Origin: Alphaproteobacteria bacterium
GTDB lineage: Bacteria; Pseudomonadota; Alphaproteobacteria; RS24
Length of the DNA stretch: 11,314 bases
NCBI GenBank assembly: GCA_022428185.1
Contig: JAKMCZ010000219.1
Location: 1-11,314, forward strand
Direction: 5' to 3'
The notes under the pieces are model-generated. The model made no database searches. It was given only the letters and a program-made list of their open reading frames with translations, and was not told where the DNA came from. The position numbers and the translations under genes are program-made. Shown in pieces: positions 7,221 through 11,314 of this stretch; within the stretch, counting starts at the first letter, position 1, and every line of letters begins with the position of its first letter.

Positions 7221-7322
7221 AATTACTGTCACCTCAAACGTGACTAAGTGCGCTCCTCCCCCCTCATTGGAGACACTTTCGCCCCGTTGTCAGGCATCTG
7301 CCCGACTTCGGGGCATTTTTTT
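7221..7322 (+). ncRNA. Candidate small regulatory RNA with three stem-loops and C-rich anti-Shine-Dalgarno loop
   Basis: No plus-strand gene precedes the terminator at 7281-7322, yet three consecutive stem-loops lie in front of and within it. Stem 1 is GTCAC (7228-7232) with GTGAC (7240-7244). Stem 2 is AAGTG (7246-7250) plus CTCC (7253-7256), pairing with GGAG (7269-7272) plus CACTT (7274-7278), and it shows a 12-nt loop TCCCCCCTCATT. Stem 3 is the terminator hairpin. C-rich loops after CTCC are a hallmark of several alphaproteobacterial sRNAs (alpha-r14/NfeR1 and 'cuckoo' RNAs) that block ribosome-binding sites; membership of any such family is not established here. The 5' end near 7221 is a guess. 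A weak ECF-like pair TAATCC (7191-7196) and CGTATC (7213-7218), 16 bp apart, could be its promoter. The region faces the sigma operon divergently and ends 6 bp before the stop codon of the convergent GntR gene. Confidence 0.55.
7281..7322 (+). terminator. Rho-independent terminator, plus strand
   Basis: GCCCCG (7281-7286) pairs with CGGGGC (7309-7314). Inside it GTC pairs with GAC and GGC with GCC around the loop ATCT, with a TT/TT mismatch and an A/C mismatch in the stem. A run of seven T (7316-7322) follows directly. Read on the minus strand the hairpin is followed by GAAAGTG with no T-run, so it is oriented for plus-strand transcripts, where no protein gene lies upstream. It is the strongest evidence for the small RNA. 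Confidence 0.85.
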
Positions 7323-7328
7323 GTAAAA

Positions 7329-7976
7329 TTATTGCGGTAAAAAGGCTTGCAGAACTGCTTGACGCGCCGCTCGTCTGGCCGTTGCACCGTCTTTTTGAGC
7401 AATCGCCGCCGTTAACCGGCGATATGCGTCCAATGGGGGCGCAGTATCGCGGTGCGACAGGGAAAATTCGGCGAGCGGCAAGGCCGAAAGGGCAAAATCA
7501 TTGCCGGCGGCGGCGTAAAATGCGCCTAGAAACGCCATTTCACTCTTCAAATCGAGTGTTTGCCCCAAATGCCTCAGAGCCTCTTGCAGGGCGGTATTCC
7601 CGGCCGCATCAGCGCGCGCTGCGGCCAGAGCGGCCAAAGTCGGCTCCAAAGCAAGGCGCATATCCAGCGCGTCACCCGAAAAGTCATATTTATTATTCTC
7701 ATTTTGGTCGTTGCCAAGCCAGCCAAGCACATCTTTGTCCCAAAGCGCCCAATTATGACGTGGGGCAACATGCGTGCCTCGGCGCGGCACCGCCATAATG
7801 AGCCCTTTTCCGCTCAAAAGGCGCAGAGCCTCGCGAATGACGGTGCGCGATACGCCAAATCGGTCGCATAATTCTGTGTCGGCAGGGAATTTATGTGCTT
7901 CCGGCCAGTTACCGGATAAAATTTCGGTTGCCAAAGCGGCGGCAACACGGTCAGTGTGGCGTAAAACCCGTTCCAT
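7329..7976 (-). CDS. GntR family regulator, FadR/FCD subfamily, with atypical effector domain
   Basis: The product is 215 residues. The N-terminal winged helix-turn-helix is at about 8-70: RVAAALATEILSGNWPEAHKFPADTELCDRFGVSRTVIREALRLLSGKGLIMAVPRRGTHV is a clear GntR domain. After WDKDVLGWL, a helical C-terminal domain has the FCD-like opening DMRLALEPTLAALAAARAD. The FCD family usually carries one Asp and three His that hold a metal near the ligand. Here the positions that I align to those His read FLGAFYAAAGND (Leu for His), DAYRRLTAAI (Tyr for His) and ARQAVLQAF (none). The domain is also a little short. The ligand, probably a sugar acid or other carboxylate in relatives, is not predictable. 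The ATG is the first possible start, as an in-frame TAA lies 21 nt upstream; no Shine-Dalgarno is visible. No metabolic gene adjoins it, so its target is not evident. Confidence 0.85.
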   Translation of the reverse strand: MERVLRHTDRVAAALATEILSGNWPEAHKFPADTELCDRFGVSRTVIREALRLLSGKGLIMAVPRRGTHVAPRHNWALWDKDVLGWLGNDQNENNKYDFSGDALDMRLALEPTLAALAAARADAAGNTALQEALRHLGQTLDLKSEMAFLGAFYAAAGNDFALSALPLAEFSLSHRDTAPPLDAYRRLTAAIAQKDGATARRAARQAVLQAFLPQ

Positions 7977-8004
7977 CGGTTGAAAATGGGCTTATTCGGC
8001 GTTT

Positions 8005-8022
8005 CGGTCAAGAATTAGACCG
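8005..8022. promoter_or_regulatory. Inverted repeat upstream of the GntR gene, possible operator
   Basis: CGGTC (8005-8009) and GACCG (8018-8022) form perfect 5-bp arms with an 8-bp spacer, 28 bp upstream of the GntR start codon. A GGTC/GACC pair is compatible with GntR-type half-sites, but the spacer is wider than usual. It is not followed by a T-run, so it is not a terminator of the upstream gene. It could serve autoregulation. Confidence 0.3.
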
Positions 8023-8044
8023 GATCAAATCTACAAAAGTATGA

Positions 8045-8743
8045 TTAATCAAGCTTCGTGCCGCGCTCAGTCAGCAGATACTTCAAAAATTCTCGATAGC
8101 GGTCGAGGCGATCACTGTCTGTTACGGCGTTCTCGAGATATTTCTTCTGCATATCCTTCAAGTCGTCTTCGAATTTCAATATTTGAATTTCCATTTCATC
8201 GCGCAATAAGCTGTTTTGACTTTCCAATTGCTGCATTTGTTCCAGTATCGTCTGCTTGCGGCTGGCGGTTTCAGCGTTTAATTGGTCGATTTTCTCGCGC
8301 ATCGCACCGACAACCGCATCGCGAGCGGCTTCCATTTGTGCCAGCATTTCTTGATTATCGGTGCCGTGAATAATATTGCCGGTGCTAATCTCAGCCAATG
8401 TGTCCTGCATACGTAGCGATAAATCAGCCATATGAGAATTGGCGTTAACCTCGCGACCGATTTCGTTATTGACCGGCGCATCGGCTCCAAAATCAATATC
8501 AGGGACCGGCCCGAAATCATCACCCGCATCATTACCAAGTTCAGCGGCGATGGCGGCATCAAGATCAACAGGTAAATCATCATCGCCGTCTTTTGGCGTT
8601 ACGGCATTATCCGTTGCGGTATCAGCTTGCGGCGGCGCGACGCGCTGAGACGGTGTATCACCGACCGGATTGGCGTCTAGAATCGCATTGATGGCATCGG
8701 CAATTTCGGCCATGCGCCGAATTTCGCTCTCTTCATCGGCCAT
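8045..8743 (-). CDS. Acidic coiled-coil protein of unknown function
   Basis: I do not recognise this gene. The product is 232 residues from the ATG at 8741-8743, chosen because GAGGAG lies 7 nt upstream; an earlier in-frame ATG (8848) would add 35 residues and run across the divergent promoter region. Residues 1-22 are a charged helix (MADEESEIRRMAEIADAINAIL). About residues 25-105 are low-complexity, proline/acid rich and probably unstructured (for example KDGDDDLPVDLDAA and NDAGDDFGPVPDIDFGADAP). About residues 105-215 look like a long coiled coil with heptad-like spacing (EKIDQLNAETASRKQTILEQ, QQLESQNSLLRDEMEIQILK). There is no signal peptide or membrane segment, so it is probably cytoplasmic. 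It is divergent from the GAF-like membrane protein gene, and the shared 143-bp gap suggests joint control. A scaffold or polar-localisation role would fit the composition, but that is a guess. Confidence 0.8.
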   Translation of the reverse strand: MADEESEIRRMAEIADAINAILDANPVGDTPSQRVAPPQADTATDNAVTPKDGDDDLPVDLDAAIAAELGNDAGDDFGPVPDIDFGADAPVNNEIGREVNANSHMADLSLRMQDTLAEISTGNIIHGTDNQEMLAQMEAARDAVVGAMREKIDQLNAETASRKQTILEQMQQLESQNSLLRDEMEIQILKFEDDLKDMQKKYLENAVTDSDRLDRYREFLKYLLTERGTKLD

Positions 8744-8777
8744 CAGACGCTCCTCAAACTCAACAGCACACAAGGTA

Positions 8778-8829
8778 TTGGGGGCAAAATGCATTTGCCC
8801 TATACCGAATCTCAATATCACTTTACAAT
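8778..8829 (+). promoter_or_regulatory. Candidate plus-strand promoters of the GAF-like gene
   Basis: Two weak sigma-70-like options exist. TTGGGG (8778-8783) and TATACC (8801-8806) are separated by exactly 17 bp, and that spacer is mostly filled by the inverted repeat at 8782-8800. Further on, TACAAT (8824-8829) is a 5/6 match to a -10 element but lacks a good -35. On the opposite strand, TTGTAA and TATAGG with 18 bp between them (8801-8806 is the -10) could drive the coiled-coil gene. Confidence 0.3.
8782..8800. promoter_or_regulatory. Perfect 7+7 inverted repeat in the divergent promoter region
   Basis: GGGCAAA (8782-8788) and TTTGCCC (8794-8800) are perfect inverted arms around the 5-bp spacer ATGCA. 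The repeat lies 39 bp upstream of the coiled-coil gene start and 87 bp upstream of the GAF-like gene, over candidate promoter elements in both directions. It looks like a dimer-binding operator; the regulator is unknown. Confidence 0.5.
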
Positions 8830-8846
8830 AATTGCAGGAAATGACC

Positions 8847-8879
8847 ATGACCGCTGCAAAAATTTTTGGGAAAGCGTGA
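8847..8879 (+). CDS. Possible 10-codon leader ORF upstream of the GAF-like gene
   Basis: An ATG at 8847 has AGGA 7 nt before it, the best ribosome-binding site in this leader. It opens a reading frame MTAAKIFGKA ending in TGA at 8877-8879, 7 nt before the start of the large gene. An ATG at 8841 in the same frame would add two residues. The stop lies in the loop of a small hairpin that abuts the next start codon. This could be a translated leader that couples to the downstream gene, or chance. Confidence 0.25.
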   Translation: MTAAKIFGKA

Positions 8880-8886
8880 CATTCCC
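8868..8886 (+). promoter_or_regulatory. Hairpin abutting the start codon of the GAF-like gene
   Basis: GGGAA (8868-8872) pairs with TTCCC (8882-8886), leaving a 9-nt loop; the stem ends directly at the ATG at 8887. The only purine-rich sequence that could act as ribosome-binding site for that ATG is inside the stem. It may limit initiation unless ribosomes translating the upstream mini-ORF open it. Confidence 0.3.
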
Positions 8887-9930
8887 ATGTCGCAGGACTC
8901 CCAACAAGACATTCCCGCCGAGGAACATCCGGGCATTGATGCTGCCTATGAGCGCACGCAACGCTCTGACAGCGTTGGCATGCGCGCGCTGGCCGGGCTA
9001 TTTTTGCTGGAACATGAGTTCCGCCGCGTGCCGGGTCAGCCGCATTTGGCGCGCCTCGTTGTCAATCGGCTGAACCGTTTCGCCCCCTATGATTGTGCAA
9101 TTTTTTGGACCTGTAGCCGTCGCGGTCATGTTTATGACGTGACCATTTCCGGCATTATGAAAAGTAAGGATACACGCCCGATACTGAATTGGGGGCGCGG
9201 GCTTGCCAAATGGCTGAATAAAACCGGATATGGCAATACGCAACTCACCCCCCCAATGGTTGATAACGAACGCGCAATGGCTGATTGGCCGGAGAATTTG
9301 CCCAAGGCAGGGCTTTACGTGCCGTTGCGTGGCGCTGATGGCAAGCTGCGCGGTGGTTTGGTTTTGTTGCGTGCCGTGCCGTGGGCGCAACCGATACGTA
9401 TTATGCTCGATCAATTGGCGGAAGCGGCGGCCTATACGGTCGATGCGCTTGATGCCGGTGTGCATGGCCGCACCGCGTCGCGCGGGGGATTGAGAAAATA
9501 CCTAACGCGCTTTGCCATTGTGCTGCTCTTGGCTTCGAGCTTCCTGATTCCTGTTCCGGTCAATGTCGATGTGCCTGCGCAATTGGCGGTTTCGGCCAGC
9601 CAAGCCAATGTTCCGCGTGGTCCGGCGCAGATTGATATTCGCATTCCGCCGCAAGGGGCAATGGCCTTGCGACCCGGCTCGCGGTTGAAGACCAAATATC
9701 AAAACACCAACTATGAGCTTGAGGTCGAACACATTACGCCGTGGTTGGCCGGTTTGTTTGCTGACCGGCAATTGCGTGCCCGCTTCATTGCCGCGCCTGA
9801 CGGCTTGGCGCCGCCTGCGCTCAGCACCATCACCATTGAAAATGCGTCCATGCCATTACCGCTCTATTTGCTGCGCGGGCCAATCGGTTTGATGCGTCGG
9901 CTTATGGGGCTTGAGGAAGTTGCTCGATAA
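8887..9930 (+). CDS. GAF-like / transmembrane / short periplasmic domain protein, HlyD-adaptor relative
   Basis: The product is 347 residues from the ATG at 8887; a TTG at 8866 in the same frame would add 7. Residues 30-190 look like a GAF-type sensor fold: LAGLFLLEHEFRRVPGQPHLARLVVNRLNRFAPYDCAIFW opens it and KAGLYVPLRGADGKLRGGLVLLRAVPW is its last strand pair. A basic stretch (RGGLRKYLTR) precedes one membrane segment at about 207-223. The periplasmic part begins PVPVNVDVPAQLAVSA, which mirrors the start of HlyD-type adaptor domains. The expected lipoyl-like motif and helical hairpin are absent; about 120 residues of unclear fold remain. The overall order is like the GAF-TM-HlyD proteins that I recall from alphaproteobacteria, but shortened. 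No transporter partner gene is near. The gene is divergent from the coiled-coil protein. Its last 29 bp overlap, tail to tail, the end of the BtuF-like gene. Function unknown; a membrane signalling or envelope-assembly role is possible. Confidence 0.7.
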   Translation: MSQDSQQDIPAEEHPGIDAAYERTQRSDSVGMRALAGLFLLEHEFRRVPGQPHLARLVVNRLNRFAPYDCAIFWTCSRRGHVYDVTISGIMKSKDTRPILNWGRGLAKWLNKTGYGNTQLTPPMVDNERAMADWPENLPKAGLYVPLRGADGKLRGGLVLLRAVPWAQPIRIMLDQLAEAAAYTVDALDAGVHGRTASRGGLRKYLTRFAIVLLLASSFLIPVPVNVDVPAQLAVSASQANVPRGPAQIDIRIPPQGAMALRPGSRLKTKYQNTNYELEVEHITPWLAGLFADRQLRARFIAAPDGLAPPALSTITIENASMPLPLYLLRGPIGLMRRLMGLEEVAR

Positions 9931-10747
9931 GCGCTTGCACCGCGCGCGGCGTCGATGCGCCAGCGCAGACCAGCAAATTATTGTCGATAAATAAACGTCG
10001 CGCAGGGGGATAAGCCGCACTCAAAGCCGGGTGGGTCAAAAATTCCATGCCGCGACTATCGGGCGCGTTGTGCGCTTCATTGACCAAAATAAAATCAGCC
10101 GATACGGCCAATGCATTTTCCAATGAGACCCGCTTAATGGCTTGGCTGCGTCCGGTGCGCCCCAGATTAACGCCACCGGCGCGGGTGATGATATCGTCAA
10201 GAATATGGCCGCGCCCGACCGTCACATTGCGTCTTTGCAAAGGCATAATGCGCGCCATGTCGGGCGGGCTGGTCTTGGCGGCAACCGTCTCCATATCGCC
10301 GTCTAATTTATCCAGATAAGCGCGCGCTTGTGGTCCGCGCCCAATCGCATCGCCCAGAGCCAAAATCTCAACCCGCGCCGCGTCATAGTTTTGCGCCGCA
10401 TTCATCACCATAAGCTTGAACCCCAGCCGCTCGATAAGCGCATTGCGCATCGGGTCTGACCAGCTAGACACAATGACAATATCCGGAGCCAAATCAATCA
10501 GCGTCTCAATCTGCCCGTCGCTGACCGGAAAAATTTGCGCTGCTTGCGCATGCGGCGACAGCGTCGCATCGCGCGATAAATGGGTTAGCGCGCCGATTTG
10601 TTGCTTGTCGGCAAAGGCCATAAGATAAGGGTCGGCGCATAAATTCAGGCTGACCACAAGCGGCAAGTTTTGGCGCGGTAGCGCGACACTTGGTGCGACA
10701 AATGCCGAAACCAGACCGCATATAAAAATGAAATTTGCAAAGCGCAT
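9902..10747 (-). CDS. ABC importer substrate-binding protein, BtuF-like (cobalamin or iron chelate)
   Basis: The product is 281 residues. A signal peptide covers about residues 1-22 (MRFANFIFICGLVSAFVAPSVA). The mature protein has the class III periplasmic binding fold of the BtuF/FecB group. The first strand is LPLVVSLNLCADPYLMAFADKQQIGALTH. The linker part IETLIDLAPDIVIVSSWSDP corresponds to the usual 'ALKPDLVL' block. The C-terminal lobe has RGHILDDIITRAGGVNLG and FIDNNLLVCAGASTPRAVQALIEQL. These proteins deliver corrinoids, haem or siderophores to a FecCD permease, which is encoded divergently 109 bp away. The 'SLNLCAD' opening and overall length favour cobalamin, but the ligand is not proven and no cobalamin riboswitch is seen in the gap. 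It overlaps the convergent GAF-like gene by 29 bp. Its start has only a weak ribosome-binding site (GGTGAA). Confidence 0.82.
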   Translation of the reverse strand: MRFANFIFICGLVSAFVAPSVALPRQNLPLVVSLNLCADPYLMAFADKQQIGALTHLSRDATLSPHAQAAQIFPVSDGQIETLIDLAPDIVIVSSWSDPMRNALIERLGFKLMVMNAAQNYDAARVEILALGDAIGRGPQARAYLDKLDGDMETVAAKTSPPDMARIMPLQRRNVTVGRGHILDDIITRAGGVNLGRTGRSQAIKRVSLENALAVSADFILVNEAHNAPDSRGMEFLTHPALSAAYPPARRLFIDNNLLVCAGASTPRAVQALIEQLPQAP

Positions 10748-10856
10748 GGTTTCACCATTGCCTGTTTTTTGAATTTATGTCCAGCAAGCATGTTTGGTCG
10801 CTATGTTGGCATGCGCGGTGCTTGCGCCATTGCGGCGGCACGGCTAGCTTGGCGGC
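10748..10856. other. Intergenic region between divergent BtuF-like and FecCD-like genes
   Basis: This 109-bp gap must hold promoters in both directions. I see a GCATG (10788-10792) and CATGC (10810-10814) pair of inverted arms 17 bp apart, but no convincing -35/-10 pair and no Fur-like 19-bp palindrome. The short length leaves no room for a full cobalamin riboswitch, whose conserved GCCACTG box is absent. Confidence 0.3.
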
Positions 10857-11314
10857 ATGAAAAACAGATATGCCTATTTGCTGCTCGTGGCCTTTTTGGC
10901 CGTCAGTGCGGGCGCTTCGTTTTTGGCCGGAGACGTGGCGGTGGATATTTTCGCTTTGCTTGGCTGGTTGTCCGGTGATGCTACTGAGGCAGCAGCGTTT
11001 AACAAAATCCTATTTGAACAAATACGCGGGCCGCGCATTGCACTGGCGGCTTTGACGGGTTTTGTGTTGGGGCTTTCGGGTGCGGCCATTCAAGGCCTGT
11101 TTCGCAATCCGCTGGCTGAGCCCGGCCTATTGGGCGCGTCTAATGGTGCGGCGCTTGGCGCAGTGGCGGTCATTTATTCAGGCCTCGCCTCAACCCTATC
11201 CTTTGCTGTGCCATTGGTGGCAGCGATGAGTGCTTTAATATCGGTTTTGCTGCTGCTGGCTTTGGCGGGGCGGGGTGCGTCCAGTCTGCGGCTTATTCTC
11301 GCCGGTTTTGCCGT
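10857..11314 (+). CDS. FecCD/BtuC-family ABC transporter permease, N-terminal part (cut by window edge)
   Basis: The first 152 codons are present and the gene runs off the right edge. The protein starts MKNRYAYLLLVAFLAVSAGASFLAG, the first membrane segment, then has the family hallmark RGPRIALAALTGFVLGLSGAAIQGLFRNPLAEPGLLGASNGAALGAVAVIY. The RxPR and 'SGAxxQGLFRNPLAxPxLLGxSxGAxLGA' pattern defines permeases of the BtuC/FhuB/FecCD group, ten-TM homodimers that import cobalamin, haem or siderophores with an ATPase and a binding protein. The BtuF-like gene next door is the likely binding protein. The ATG at 10857 is the first in-frame start after a TAG at 10845, and no Shine-Dalgarno sequence precedes it. 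An ATPase gene would be expected to follow outside the window. Confidence 0.88.
   Translation, partial: MKNRYAYLLLVAFLAVSAGASFLAGDVAVDIFALLGWLSGDATEAAAFNKILFEQIRGPRIALAALTGFVLGLSGAAIQGLFRNPLAEPGLLGASNGAALGAVAVIYSGLASTLSFAVPLVAAMSALISVLLLLALAGRGASSLRLILAGFA

Noticed and set aside
8744..8848. Longer form of the coiled-coil protein starting at 8848
   Set aside because: It would add a cysteine-rich, unrelated stretch that runs through the inverted repeat and divergent promoter region; GAGGAG supports the start at 8743.
8866..8886. TTG start for the GAF-like gene
   Set aside because: No ribosome-binding site precedes the TTG, and the ATG 21 bases later is in frame; the question remains slightly open because that ATG also has a poor site.
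8871..8890. Programmed +1 frameshift at a TGA-C, as in prfB
   Set aside because: The large frame has its own ATG, and no slippery CTT or strong internal Shine-Dalgarno element is placed as in prfB. Kept only as an alternative.
10748..10856. Cobalamin riboswitch in front of the importer genes
   Set aside because: The conserved B12-box GCCACTG is absent on both strands and the gap is too short for the full aptamer.

Overview
The window looks like part of an alphaproteobacterial chromosome of moderate GC. The basis is the gene families present: a spinster-type MFS transporter, an ECF sigma operon with a Metal_resist-type periplasmic protein, a FadR-type GntR regulator, and BtuF/FecCD-like genes. 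The guess at a marine or free-living lineage is weak, and no rRNA or housekeeping marker is available to place it. No insertion sequence, phage gene, CRISPR array or tRNA was seen.

Left block (1-5564). On the minus strand lie a 12-TM RND/MMPL-family transporter (2486-4846), a LolA-like periplasmic protein of the 'outer membrane lipoprotein-sorting' type (1637-2461), an outer-membrane beta-barrel protein (341-1633) and the start of an MFS transporter (1-288, cut by the window edge). The first three form a tight operon that spans inner membrane, periplasm and outer membrane, the layout expected for moving a lipid or hydrophobic compound across the envelope. A divergent TetR regulator (4935-5564) faces it. 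Between them is a 19-bp near-perfect palindrome (4904-4922) touching a TTGACA/TATAAT promoter for the transporter operon, so a repressor/inducer circuit is likely.

Middle block (5581-7322). A minus-strand operon encodes an ECF sigma factor, a single-TM putative anti-sigma factor (4-bp ATGA overlap) and a membrane-anchored periplasmic metal-sensor-like protein. This matches the general logic of CnrH/CnrY/CnrX-type envelope sensing. The gap upstream of the sigma gene holds a plus-strand intrinsic terminator that no plus-strand gene needs. Just before it are two more stem-loops, one displaying a C-rich, anti-Shine-Dalgarno loop. I read this as a candidate small RNA of about 100 nt. Eight loop bases are exactly complementary to the ribosome-binding region of the divergent sigma gene.

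Right block (7329-11314). A GntR/FadR-type regulator has a C-terminal domain that lacks the usual metal-binding histidines. It is followed by two divergent genes of unknown role, an acidic coiled-coil protein (8045-8743) and a GAF-like/TM/short-periplasmic-tail protein that resembles a stripped-down HlyD adaptor (8887-9930), separated by a region with a perfect 7+7 inverted repeat. Last come a BtuF-like substrate-binding protein (9902-10747, minus) and, divergently, the first half of a FecCD/BtuC-like permease (10857 onward, cut by the window edge), together part of a cobalamin or iron-chelate ABC importer.
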